Of a DNA stretch of 64,000 nucleotides, positions 43,127 to 50,677 are shown piece by piece. Each line of letters opens with the position of its first letter. The first letter of the stretch is position 1. Source of the stretch: Nitrosospira sp. Is2 (GTDB lineage Bacteria > Pseudomonadota > Gammaproteobacteria > Burkholderiales > Nitrosomonadaceae). The stretch spans positions 3,510,274-3,574,273 of the forward strand of contig NZ_CP137134.1 in assembly GCF_033095785.1 (NCBI RefSeq), given 5' to 3'. Below the pieces are notes generated by a model. The model saw nothing but the letters and a program-made list of their open reading frames with translations. It was not told the origin of the DNA and did not search any database. Both the position numbers and the translations under genes were made by a program.

Positions 43127-44046
43127 ATAAGCAGGCAGGGACCTCGGACGAGGTGGCGGGCGAGTCGGCAGAAACTGCGGCCGGGCACATGGCCGCCAAA
43201 AGCAGGGAGCCCGGGCGCGGCGGATCGTCAGGCGAAGCGCCCGGGGACAAAGCTCAAGCACAGGAAACGGTCATAGAGGTCAGCGATTTGACAAACCGCT
43301 TTGGCCGGCAGGTGGTGCACCATAAGCTGAATCTGGATGTCTACCGCGGCGAGATCCTGGGTGTCATCGGCGGTTCCGGATCCGGAAAATCGGTGCTGCT
43401 GCGCTCGATTGTCGGATTGCAGACCCCCGCCTCAGGCCGCGTGCGCGTGCTTGGGCAGGACGTTTCGAGCCTGCCGCCTGAACGCCGCTCCACCCTGGAA
43501 CGACGCTTTGGCGTGCTGTTCCAGGGCGGAGCGCTTTTTTCATCGTTGACGGTGATCGAGAATGTTGCCCTCCCCCTGATCGAAAATGCGCGGCTCCACC
43601 GGCCGGAGGCGGAAAACCTGGCGCAAGTGAAGCTGGCGCTTGCCGGCCTGCCCGCCGACGCGGGACAAAAATATCCGGCGGCCCTGTCGGGGGGGATGGT
43701 GAAACGGGCCGCGCTGGCCCGCGCGCTTGCTCTCGATCCTGACATACTGTTCCTGGATGAACCCACGGCCGGGCTGGACCCCATCGGCGCCGCCGAGTTC
43801 GACCAGCTCATCCTTACGCTTCGCGATGCGCTTGGTTTCACCGTTTTTCTGGTCACGCACGACCTGGATACCCTGTACACCATCTGCGACCGAGTCGCTG
43901 TGCTGTCGGACAAGCACGTCCTGGCGGCCGACAGGCTTGACGCGGTGGAGGCAATCGAGGATCCCTGGGTGCAGGCCTATTTTAATGGCCCCCGCGGGCG
44001 GGCGGCCAAAAAGGCAAACCGCCAACTCACTACGGAAACCCATTGA
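43120..44046 (+). CDS. MlaF-type ABC transporter ATPase
   Basis: 308 residues from the ATG at 43120, overlapping the permease stop. The first 50 residues are an unusual Gly/Ala/Glu-rich extension; no start nearer to the domain has a better context. Walker A G-G-S-G-S-G-K-S (84-91), signature L-S-G-G-M, Walker B I-L-F-L-D-E-P-T-A-G-L-D-P and the H-loop in V-T-H-D-L are all present, and the ABC signature with M after S-G-G is typical of MlaF. It powers the lipid transporter. The stop TGA overlaps the ATG of the MlaD gene. Confidence 0.92.
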   Translation: MVDKQAGTSDEVAGESAETAAGHMAAKSREPGRGGSSGEAPGDKAQAQETVIEVSDLTNRFGRQVVHHKLNLDVYRGEILGVIGGSGSGKSVLLRSIVGLQTPASGRVRVLGQDVSSLPPERRSTLERRFGVLFQGGALFSSLTVIENVALPLIENARLHRPEAENLAQVKLALAGLPADAGQKYPAALSGGMVKRAALARALALDPDILFLDEPTAGLDPIGAAEFDQLILTLRDALGFTVFLVTHDLDTLYTICDRVAVLSDKHVLAADRLDAVEAIEDPWVQAYFNGPRGRAAKKANRQLTTETH

Positions 44047-44984
44047 TGGAACCGCGCGCAAATCATGTCCTGATCGGCTCGTTCACCGTACTGGCGGTCG
44101 CGGCAGCACTGCTCTTCGCCTTATGGATGGGCAAGGGGCCGGGCGCCGCCCAGCAGCGTTACTACACGGTCATCTTCAACGAGGCAGTCAGGGGCTTGTC
44201 CGTCGGCAGCGAGGTCCAATACAGCGGAATAAAGATTGGCGAGGTGGCGGCGCTGGAACTCGACCCGAGCGATCCGCGAAAAGTGCTGGCGCGGGTGCGG
44301 GTGGAAGGCAATATCGCCATCAAGCGGGATACAAAGGCGCGCCTGGCGCTAACCGGCATCACCGGCACCTCGGTGATCGAATTCAGCGATGGATCGCCGG
44401 AGAGCCCCGACCTGGTCGCCAAGGATGACGGCGATCCCGTCATCGTCGCGTCTCCCTCCCCTTTCGCCAAGCTGCTGGAGCAAAGCAGTAGCAACCTCGC
44501 GGGCATTACAGAGGTGATCCAGCAGGCGAAAACCATACTTTCCCCCGCCAATGTGCAGAATCTGACCAAAACGGTGGCCCATCTGGAACGGGCTTCAGGC
44601 GCGATAGCCAGCCAGGACGATAATGTCAAGGAGCTGATCCGGCAACTGACCGCTGCCAGCAGCCAGGCAAACACTATCCTCCAGCAGGCCTCCGGCATGG
44701 TGGGCGATGCGCAGGCGCTCGTCGACAACGAGGGTGTCCACGCCTTCAGGAGCGCGGACCGCGCCATGGCTTCCGTGGAGAAAAGCGCACAGTCGATTGA
44801 TCAGCTGCTGGCCGACAACCGGGCGACGCTGAGCGGGGGTATCCGGGCTTTCGGCGAACTGGGTCCCGCCCTGCAGGAGCTTCGCGATACCCTCGTCTCG
44901 ATAAGGAGAATAACCCGCCGGCTGGAGGACGACCCTGCTGAATACCTTACAGGCCGTCAAAAAATAGAGGAAATCGAACCATGA
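44046..44984 (+). CDS. MlaD/MCE-domain substrate-binding protein
   Basis: 312 residues from the ATG at 44046 inside TGATG. One N-terminal membrane anchor (VLIGSFTVLAVAAALLFALW), then the MCE domain with Y-T-V-I-F-N-E-A-V-R-G-L-S-V-G-S-E-V and GIKIGEVAALELDPSDPR. A long helical C-terminal part (residues 150-290) probably forms a tunnel-like coiled coil, as in longer MCE proteins (PqiB, YebT family) rather than the short E. coli MlaD (183). Periplasmic, anchored in the inner membrane. Ends with a 4-nt overlap with the lipoprotein gene. Confidence 0.92.
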   Translation: MEPRANHVLIGSFTVLAVAAALLFALWMGKGPGAAQQRYYTVIFNEAVRGLSVGSEVQYSGIKIGEVAALELDPSDPRKVLARVRVEGNIAIKRDTKARLALTGITGTSVIEFSDGSPESPDLVAKDDGDPVIVASPSPFAKLLEQSSSNLAGITEVIQQAKTILSPANVQNLTKTVAHLERASGAIASQDDNVKELIRQLTAASSQANTILQQASGMVGDAQALVDNEGVHAFRSADRAMASVEKSAQSIDQLLADNRATLSGGIRAFGELGPALQELRDTLVSIRRITRRLEDDPAEYLTGRQKIEEIEP

Positions 44985-45673
44985 GTGCCCCCACATCCCG
45001 GCGATCCCGGCAATATCTGCGTTGGTTCGGCTTCACTGCGCTCGCATGGCTATCTTCCTGCTCGATCCTGCCTAGTGAAACCATCGCGATATACCAGCTC
45101 CCACCTTCGTCAATTGTCCCGGCGACCGCACCGGATCGGCTGCCGTTGACGCTGCACATTGCCAAAGGGGACAGCAGCCGCGTCACCGACAGCCAACGCG
45201 TGCTGATACTGAACCAGGACAACCGGATCAGCGCCTACAAGAGCGTGCGCTGGAGCGATCCGCCTCCCGTCCTCCTGCGCAACCAACTCGCAAGCGCTTT
45301 TCGCGCTGATGGCAGGCTCAGCCTCGTGAGCGATAGTAATCCCAACCTGACGCGGGACCTCGAGCTCAGCGGCGATCTGGATGCGTTCCATGTCGAACAT
45401 TCCGCTGGAACGACGGTCGCAGTGGTCCGGTTTTATGCCGTTCTCGCGCAGCCCGCACGCAACCGTATCCTCGCCGCCCGCGGCTTTGAATCCCGGCAGC
45501 CCGTGAACGGCAAAGGAATGCCTGACGTGGTCGCAGCGTTCGGCAAAGGCGCCGATGAGATTGGAAGGGAGATTATCGGCTGGACGATCCAGCACGGCAA
45601 TTCCATGCAAGCAGGCGGGAATGAGATGCCCGCGTCTGCCGGAAGAACAAACCCGCCGGAAGAAAAGCCCTGA
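44981..45673 (+). CDS. ABC-type transport auxiliary lipoprotein (PqiC-like)
   Basis: 230 residues. The lipobox is A-W-L-S-S-C with Cys at about 27. The mature domain has I-A-I-Y-Q-L-P-P then Q-R-V-L-I-L-N-Q-D-N-R-I-S-A-Y-K and a V-A-A-F-G-K-G-A-D-E-I-G-R-E-I segment. This is the PqiC/ABC transport auxiliary family, an outer-membrane lipoprotein that caps MCE systems. It is the last gene of the operon (41960-45673), which lacks MlaA and MlaC. A diverged partial copy of its 3' end lies at 46680-46848. Confidence 0.88.
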   Translation: MSAPTSRRSRQYLRWFGFTALAWLSSCSILPSETIAIYQLPPSSIVPATAPDRLPLTLHIAKGDSSRVTDSQRVLILNQDNRISAYKSVRWSDPPPVLLRNQLASAFRADGRLSLVSDSNPNLTRDLELSGDLDAFHVEHSAGTTVAVVRFYAVLAQPARNRILAARGFESRQPVNGKGMPDVVAAFGKGADEIGREIIGWTIQHGNSMQAGGNEMPASAGRTNPPEEKP

Positions 45674-45801
45674 TCCGCACCCGGTCAACGTATCGGTGCT
45701 CGACGCGAACGTCCCGCTCTTGTCGGGTGAAAGAAAACAATCAATAATTTCTGTCGCGAAATAAGAACACGTAATATTTTAAATAATTCACTCAAACATA
45801 A

Positions 45802-46299
45802 ATGCCGGAAATGAACGCGTGCCTATTGCAGAGAAAGTTGAGTAAACGCATAAGAGCGATGCTGGCAATGATCATGTTGTGTTCAGCAGGCGTGAACGCC
45901 TCCGCGATAGACCCTCCAATGCTAGGAAATGCGAAGCGCATTTCCGGCAAATGGGTTGGACATTATGAATGCTTTGATGGAAAAACCGGAGTTACCTTGA
46001 TGCTAACGGGCCACAAGAGTGGACATGTGGAGGGGAGCTTTTCATTTTACCCAATGTCATCAAGTGCTGACATGGCTACAGGCCGTTTCGTTCTCGTTGG
46101 TTCCTATTATTATGACGGCTCCCTGATTCTGGATAGCGGTGCATGGATAGAAAAACCCGAGGGGCATGAAACGATCAGCCTGAGAGGGAAAGTCAATCCT
46201 GCATTTGATACATTCACAGGAACGGTGCCCGAGTGCTTCAATGCCGAATTCAGCTTGGAAAAAATGCAACGATTACATTACGACAAGACGCTTGATTAA
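45802..46299 (+). CDS. Exported hypothetical protein
   Basis: 165 residues. A basic N-terminal region is followed by a hydrophobic stretch (AMLAMIMLCSAGVNASA), a signal peptide. The mature part has G-K-W-V-G-H-Y-E-C-F-D-G, G-V-T-L-M-L-T-G-H-K and G-S-F-S-F-Y-P, a lipocalin-like beta pattern with a conserved Cys and a second Cys in VPECFNAEF. It is slightly more AT-rich than the operon upstream. No recognised family; it lies between the MCE operon and the decayed insertion sequence, so it could have been moved here. Confidence 0.6.
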   Translation: MPEMNACLLQRKLSKRIRAMLAMIMLCSAGVNASAIDPPMLGNAKRISGKWVGHYECFDGKTGVTLMLTGHKSGHVEGSFSFYPMSSSADMATGRFVLVGSYYYDGSLILDSGAWIEKPEGHETISLRGKVNPAFDTFTGTVPECFNAEFSLEKMQRLHYDKTLD

Positions 46300-46312
46300 G
46301 AAATCGCAGAAG

Positions 46313-46607
46313 GTGAATTTCTGAATGAAGCGCCCCCGATCGGTACATTCAGAGCCATTGTCCAGGCTCAAATCGGCTATCACCCGCTTCAACTTGCTGT
46401 TCTCCTCTTCCAGCTGCCACAGCCGTCTCGATTCTAAAGGCCCCAATCCCCCGTACTTCTTCTTGAGGTAGAACGTTGGTAGAACGTTGCATCGCTGATG
46501 CCCATCTTCCTGCAGACCTCTTCAACCGGCGTGGCAAGCTCGGCCTGCTTCAGAGCAAAGGCAATCTGCTGCTCCGTATACTTGCTCTTCTTCACGTCAT
46601 GACTCCT
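46313..46607 (-). mobile_element. Decayed IS3-family element (orfA with indels, orfB fragment)
   Basis: Reading minus from about 46590: K-K-S-K-Y-T-E-Q-Q-I-A-F-A-L-K-Q-A-E then P-V-E-E-V-C-R-K-M-G-I-S-D-A-T-F-Y, the HTH start of IS3-family (IS407-like group) orfA. At 46475-46497 an 11-bp tandem duplication (AACGTTCTACC twice) shifts the frame. The original text continues in another frame as K-K-K-Y-G-G-L-G-P, then L-E-E-E-N-S-K-L-K-R and D-L-S-L-D. It then jumps directly into N-G-S-E-C, the region around the second Asp of the orfB DDE domain, so most of orfB is deleted. No terminal repeats could be fixed. Confidence 0.82.
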
Positions 46608-46679
46608 TTCAAAGGTTAAAATCATGCCGCAAACTCTACTTTTAAATGGCCCGGTTTATTGGGGCAGGGTCAACCGGGT

Positions 46680-46848
46680 TCGGCGAATATTCGCCTGAAG
46701 TGGTCGCAGCATTCGGCAAGGGGGCGATGATGGTGCAAGGGAAATTATTGAGTAGACCGTCCAGCACGGCAGCTCGATTCAGGCAAATCAGGATGACATG
46801 GCAGCCTCTGCTTCAGGAACGAATGCGCTGAAAGAAAAGCCGGGGTGA
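46680..46848 (+). pseudogene. Partial copy of the MCE lipoprotein 3' end
   Basis: E-V-V-A-A-F-G-K-G-A here matches D-V-V-A-A-F-G-K-G-A at 45523 of the lipoprotein gene at the DNA level (GTGGTCGCAGC-TTCGGCAA). Further on GACCGTCCAGCACGGCA and GAAAGAAAAGCC also match that gene's end. Several indels make the frame nonsense. The copy lies just beyond the IS3 remnant, so an old duplication with the element inserted between copies is likely. Confidence 0.72.
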
Positions 46849-46961
46849 GACGGATGCCGCCGCCCAACCGTAGGAACCACGCCAGTACTATGGAAGACTT
46901 ACGTAAAATAGCGAAGTGGGACCGCAACCTTTGTAATTAAGATAAAACAAGGAGAGTTATC

Positions 46962-48146
46962 GTGACCCTGTCCACCGATCAAAATCTTGACCCTGGCAAA
47001 CTTTCCGCAAATGGTAGAAGGATGCTCGCCGTGAGGGAGGAGGTACTAGCGGAATGGATAAAAAGACTACGCCAAACGGTCAAGGAAGCCGAACGGCTGG
47101 CTCAGCCAATCCTGATCGATACTTTCCCTTCGCTGTACGACAACCTTGCAGAAGCTATTTCAGCCGGCTACCCCCGGGCCACGGCAAATGAAGGTAACAC
47201 GATAGCGAGTGAACATGGCAGCGAGCGTGCACGCCTGACAAACTACAATGCGTATTCAGTTATATCGGAATATCAACAACTGAGATGGACGATTTTTGAT
47301 GTTCTGAAGCTAAATGGTGTCGAGCTCGATGATGATGAAGTTTTTGTGATCAACACTTCTATTGACGGATCGATACGTGAGTCGGTGAATGCTTTCGCTC
47401 TTGCGCAGGCGGCGCTACGCCACCGATTCATCGCGGCCCTGACGCATGACTTGAGGAACCCATTATCGAATGCGCACGTATATGCTCAACTGATCGAGCG
47501 CACCATCGATCCGGTCAAGACAAAGGAGTTTGCGGGGAAAATTTTGGACAGCCTGAAACAAATGGATGAAATGATCCAGGAGCTGCTCGATTCTGCCGCT
47601 TTTCAGGGCGGGGAGCGGCTACGCCTTCAATTGGAGGAATTCGACCTGCAAGAGGTCGTTAAGGAGGTGTGCGATCAACTTACGGCCAAACATGGGCCCC
47701 GCTTCCAATTCATGGGCGATACGGCGAAGGTCTGGTGGGATCGGGCGGCAATCCGGCGGGCAACGGAAAATATGGTGGGCAATGCCGTGAAATACAGCAC
47801 GCCTGATACCCCTATACGACTCAACATTGCATTGGTAGACGAGCGCACAATGCTGTCCGTGCATAATGAAGGAGAACCCATTCCCCCTGATCAGATGGAG
47901 TCCATATTCCACCTGTTCATTAGAGCAGAGGCTGCGAAAGAAGGAAACAAGGAAGGCTGGGGGATAGGTTTGCCTTACGTCCGTAGCGTGGCAGAAAGCC
48001 ATGGTGGAAGTGTGACCGTCGATAGCGAAGCGGCGCGAGGAACGACCTTCATAATGGATATGCCGCGGGACGCGAGGCCCTTTCAAGATGCTCCGATATT
48101 GGGAGAAAATTGGCGCGTAGAAGCCGCTCAATCTGCTCGTTCATAG
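46962..48146 (+). CDS. Sensor histidine kinase with RsbRD-like input domain
   Basis: 394 residues from a GTG with AAGGAG 7 nt upstream. Residues 25-145 look like an RsbRD N-terminal domain (W-I-K-R-L-R, then LIDTFPSLYDNLAEAIS), a soluble sensory domain, and no membrane segment is present. H-box A-L-T-H-D-L-R-N-P-L-S has the phospho-His at 162. The ATPase has the N-box M-V-G-N-A-V-K-Y-S and G-box G-W-G-I-G-L-P-Y-V, with SHGGSVTVDSEAARGTTF. No response-regulator gene is adjacent, so it is orphan here; it could serve the sigma factor that follows, but nothing shows this. Confidence 0.9.
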   Translation: MTLSTDQNLDPGKLSANGRRMLAVREEVLAEWIKRLRQTVKEAERLAQPILIDTFPSLYDNLAEAISAGYPRATANEGNTIASEHGSERARLTNYNAYSVISEYQQLRWTIFDVLKLNGVELDDDEVFVINTSIDGSIRESVNAFALAQAALRHRFIAALTHDLRNPLSNAHVYAQLIERTIDPVKTKEFAGKILDSLKQMDEMIQELLDSAAFQGGERLRLQLEEFDLQEVVKEVCDQLTAKHGPRFQFMGDTAKVWWDRAAIRRATENMVGNAVKYSTPDTPIRLNIALVDERTMLSVHNEGEPIPPDQMESIFHLFIRAEAAKEGNKEGWGIGLPYVRSVAESHGGSVTVDSEAARGTTFIMDMPRDARPFQDAPILGENWRVEAAQSARS

Positions 48147-48176
48147 CGCAGCTGGAACCCTGCCTGGTGGTTCGAT

Positions 48177-48192
48177 CCCGCCACTTGGCGGG
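48177..48192 (+). terminator. Hairpin between the kinase and sigma genes
   Basis: CCCGCC-ACTT-GGCGGG is a perfect 6-bp stem, followed by G-C-T-T-G-T-C-A-T-T-T. The T-tract is poor, so termination is partial at best. The upstream GGTTCGATCC is T-arm-like but no tRNA folds around it. Confidence 0.5.
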
Positions 48193-48222
48193 GCTTGTCA
48201 TTTAAGACTCGCGGAGGCGCGG

Positions 48223-49515
48223 ATGGACGACCCTAAGCTTTCAACTGGTGAGATTCAGTCCATCTCAGCCAGACCCTCTCAGACCAGCGGGAGTGTGCAT
48301 GAGCAGTTGGAGGCGATCTACCGGGCCGAGTCGCGTCGCGTGTTTGCAACGCTGGTTCGCCTCCTCGGCGACTTCGACCTCGCCGAGGAGGCGCTGCACG
48401 ACTCCTTTCGCGCCGCGCTGGAGCAATGGCCGCACGAGGGCGTGCCGGCCAACCCGCGTGCCTGGCTGGTATCCACCGGACGTTTCAAGGCGGTCGACAC
48501 CTTGCGGCGGCGCGCACGTTTGAGCCTCGTGGAAGACTTCGACGATCGCCCCGATCCGGCGAGCGAGGACGTGCCGGACCAGGACAGCGTCGAGGACGAC
48601 CGCCTGCGGCTGATCTTCACCTGCTGTCATCCCGCCCTGTCGCCCGAGGCCCAGGTTGCGCTGACGCTGCGCGAGGTGTGCGGCCTCACCACCGAGGAGA
48701 TTGCCCGTGCCTTCCTCATTGCGGCGCCCGCACTCGCGCAGCGCATCGTGCGTGCCAAGTCCAAGATCCGCGACGCACGCATCCCCTATGAAGTGCCCGG
48801 GCATGCGGAGCTGCCAGCCCGGCTCGACAGCGTGCTGCGCGTGATATACCTCGTTTTCAACGAAGGCTACTCGGCATCGGCCGGCGATCTGCTGACGCGT
48901 GCCGACCTGTCGGGCGAGGCAATCCGGCTCGGCCGGCTGCTTGCTGAACTCGTCCCCGAACCCGAGTCGATCGGGTTGCTGGCGCTGATGCTTCTTCAAG
49001 AGTCGCGGCGCGCGGCGCGCACCACCCCGACGGGCGATCTCGTGCTGCTCGACGAACAGGACCGGTCGCTATGGAAACAGGAGTTGATCGCTGAAGGCTC
49101 GGCGCTGGTCGAGCGCGCGCTCGTCTCGGGCCGCGTTGGCCCTTATGCGCTGCAGGCGGCCGTCGCCGCGGTTCATGCCGAGGCGCCGAATGCCGCTGCA
49201 ACGGACTGGGCGCAGATCGTCGGCCTCTACGATGTCTTGCTGCGGCTCGATCCGTCGCCTGTGATCGAGCTGAACCGTGCGGTGGCAGTCGCCATGCGCG
49301 ACGGTCCGGCTGCGGGGCTGGCGGCGGTCGACCAGATCCTCGCGCGGGGGGAACTCGCTGACTACCACTTGGCGCACGCCGCCCGGGCTGATCTATGCCG
49401 GCGTCTGGGAAGGGTTGACGAAGCTCGGGCAGCCTACCGGAGGACGCTGGAACTGGCTCGACAGGCGCCTGAGCGTCGGTTCCTTGAGCGGCGACTCGCT
49501 GAATTGCCTGAGTGA
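48223..49515 (+). CDS. ECF42-type RNA polymerase sigma factor with C-terminal TPR-like extension
   Basis: 430 residues, far longer than the 170-200 of simple ECF sigmas. Region 2 is at about 25-95 (IYRAESRRVFATLVRLLGDF then A-W-L-V-S-T-G-R-F-K-A-V-D-T-L-R-R-R). Region 4 is at about 130-190 with L-I-F-T-C-C-H-P-A-L, R-E-V-C-G-L-T-T-E-E-I-A-R-A-F-L and RAKSKIRDARIPYEVP. The remaining 230 residues are helical with TPR-like R-A-A-Y-R-R-T-L-E-L-A-R text (DUF6596 area, VFNEGYSASAG). This is the hallmark of group ECF42, which has no anti-sigma gene and sits next to DGPF-protein genes, as here: three follow. No TGTCGA promoter is seen before it, so it may not control its own synthesis. Confidence 0.92.
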   Translation: MDDPKLSTGEIQSISARPSQTSGSVHEQLEAIYRAESRRVFATLVRLLGDFDLAEEALHDSFRAALEQWPHEGVPANPRAWLVSTGRFKAVDTLRRRARLSLVEDFDDRPDPASEDVPDQDSVEDDRLRLIFTCCHPALSPEAQVALTLREVCGLTTEEIARAFLIAAPALAQRIVRAKSKIRDARIPYEVPGHAELPARLDSVLRVIYLVFNEGYSASAGDLLTRADLSGEAIRLGRLLAELVPEPESIGLLALMLLQESRRAARTTPTGDLVLLDEQDRSLWKQELIAEGSALVERALVSGRVGPYALQAAVAAVHAEAPNAAATDWAQIVGLYDVLLRLDPSPVIELNRAVAVAMRDGPAAGLAAVDQILARGELADYHLAHAARADLCRRLGRVDEARAAYRRTLELARQAPERRFLERRLAELPE

Positions 49516-49547
49516 GGCCCCGTAGTGATGCCGTAGAGCGATGTCGC

Positions 49548-49599
49548 GTAGTCATGTTTTGGAGTGATATCGCGAAATAATGTCGCGTAGCAGTGTCGA
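49548..49599 (+). repeat. 13-bp tandem repeats ending in the -35 box
   Basis: Four degenerate 13-bp units: GTAGTCATGTTTT, GGAGTGATATCGC, GAAATAATGTCGC and GTAGCAGTGTCGA. Less regular units (GTAGTGATGCC, GTAGAGCGATGTCGC) precede them from 49521. The last unit contains the -35 hexamer TGTCGA of the promoter at 49594; other units carry ATGTCGC, one base off. Confidence 0.7.
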
Positions 49600-49620
49600 T
49601 TTGGCAGCGCGCCGTTCGAC
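49594..49620 (+). promoter_or_regulatory. Probable ECF42 promoter 1
   Basis: TGTCGA (49594-49599), 17-bp spacer starting TTT and ending TT, CGAC (49617-49620). This is the same design, with the same spacer length, as the promoter at 50529. It agrees with the TGTCGA / CGA motif known to me for ECF42 promoters. It drives the first YCII gene, 64 nt downstream of the CGAC. Confidence 0.82.
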
Positions 49621-49683
49621 CAGGAGTACGTACGCCCAACTAAACACGCAAACACGCAAACACGACAGAGAAGGAGGAAGGCA

Positions 49684-50064
49684 ATGAAATACTTGTGTCT
49701 CGTCTATCTTGACGAAGGTCGCCTCGATGAACTGCCCGATGAAGACTGCGTCGCCTACGACTCGGCGATCCGGACGAGCGGCCACTGCCTCGCCTCGGAG
49801 GCACTGGAGTCAGTCCGCACGGCGACGACCGTGCGCGTGCGCGACGGCAAGGTGTCGATCACCGATGGGCCCTTCGCCGAGACCAAGGAACAGCTTGCAG
49901 GCTTCTACATGATCGAGGCGAGGAATCTCGATGAGGCGATCGCGCTCGCGGCAGGGATCCCGCCTGCGCGCGTGGGTAGTATCGAGGTGCGCCCGATCCG
50001 GCCGATCCGCGAGACTGTCGCCGGAGCCGATACCGTCCCGCACGCGCACCCGGAGAATCGCTGA
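49684..50064 (+). CDS. YCII-related DGPF protein 1
   Basis: 126 residues with AAGGAGGAAGG before the ATG. M-K-Y-L-C-L-V-Y-L-D-E-G-R-L-D then V-S-I-T-D-G-P-F-A-E-T-K-E-Q-L-A-G-F-Y-M-I-E-A-R-N: the D-G-P-F motif that names the family lies at about 60-63. YCII-like proteins adopt a dimeric ferredoxin-like fold, and no activity is firmly known for DGPF members. They are near-constant partners of ECF42 sigma factors. The gene is the first after the sigma gene, with its own TGTCGA promoter; 60 bp separate it from the next DGPF gene, so both are likely in one transcript. Confidence 0.9.
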   Translation: MKYLCLVYLDEGRLDELPDEDCVAYDSAIRTSGHCLASEALESVRTATTVRVRDGKVSITDGPFAETKEQLAGFYMIEARNLDEAIALAAGIPPARVGSIEVRPIRPIRETVAGADTVPHAHPENR

Positions 50065-50124
50065 GCGCTGCGACTACCAGACCGCCAATATCGGGTGAAT
50101 CCGCCATTCACGAGGAGAAACAGC

Positions 50125-50514
50125 ATGAAATACCTGTGCCTGATCTGTGCCGAGAAGGTGATGGAGCAAATGCCCCCCGCCGATGCGGACAAGCACTTCG
50201 AGGAGTACCGCGAGTTTACCGACAGCATACGGCGCAGCGGCCACCTTATCGGCTGCAACCGGCTGTTGCCGCCTGACGCCGCAAGTACGGTGCGGGTGCG
50301 CAACGGCAGGGTCTCGGTCACGGACGGTCCGTTCACCGAGACCAAGGAGCAATTCGGCGGCTACTATCTTATCGAGGCCAGAGACCTGAACGAAGCAATC
50401 CAGGTCGCATCGCGAATTCCAGGTGCGAAACGCGGTTGCGTCGAGGTGCGGCCTGTCGCAGAGGATCTGCAGACTCTGCGCGCGCTTGGAGCTGACGGTC
50501 CGGAATTTGCATGA
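50125..50514 (+). CDS. YCII-related DGPF protein 2
   Basis: 129 residues from the ATG at 50125 (GAGGAG about 8 nt upstream; the frame is open to 50095 but without a ribosome site). M-K-Y-L-C-L-I-C-A-E-K-V-M-E-Q then V-S-V-T-D-G-P-F-T-E-T-K-E-Q-F-G-G-Y-Y-L-I-E-A-R-D. The D-G-P-F-T-E-T-K-E segment is the same as in the first protein with A to T. The C-terminal part has a Cys not present in gene 1 (G-C-V-E-V-R-P). It probably shares the 49594 promoter with gene 1. Cytoplasmic; no signal. Confidence 0.9.
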   Translation: MKYLCLICAEKVMEQMPPADADKHFEEYREFTDSIRRSGHLIGCNRLLPPDAASTVRVRNGRVSVTDGPFTETKEQFGGYYLIEARDLNEAIQVASRIPGAKRGCVEVRPVAEDLQTLRALGADGPEFA

Positions 50515-50528
50515 TGGCGAGAGCGCCA

Positions 50529-50555
50529 TGTCGATTTCGCGGTCCGTCATTCGAC
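50529..50555 (+). promoter_or_regulatory. Probable ECF42 promoter 2
   Basis: TGTCGA (50529-50534), 17-bp spacer starting TTT and ending ATT, CGAC (50552-50555). It lies 15 nt after the stop of DGPF gene 2 and before the VOC gene. An inverted repeat ATGGCG-AGAG-CGCCAT (50514-50529) abuts the -35 box. It is the only other site of this design I found in the cluster. Confidence 0.82.
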
Positions 50556-50677
50556 TATTGGACGCAACCAACTGTATTACCCGCTCAAAGGAGACCACTC
50601 TTGCAAGTACCACGGCCGGTGCGAGTTAAGAAACGATCCCCGACCCTTCAACTTCATTTTTAACCAAGGAGAGCACC

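Noticed and set aside
48160..48192. tRNA-like GGTTCGATCC with flanking stem
   Set aside because: No acceptor, D or anticodon arm can be drawn around it; it is better explained as a CCCGCC/GGCGGG hairpin.
48265..49639. Minus frames antisense to the sigma factor
   Set aside because: GC-rich shadow; the sense frame has full sigma regions 2 and 4.
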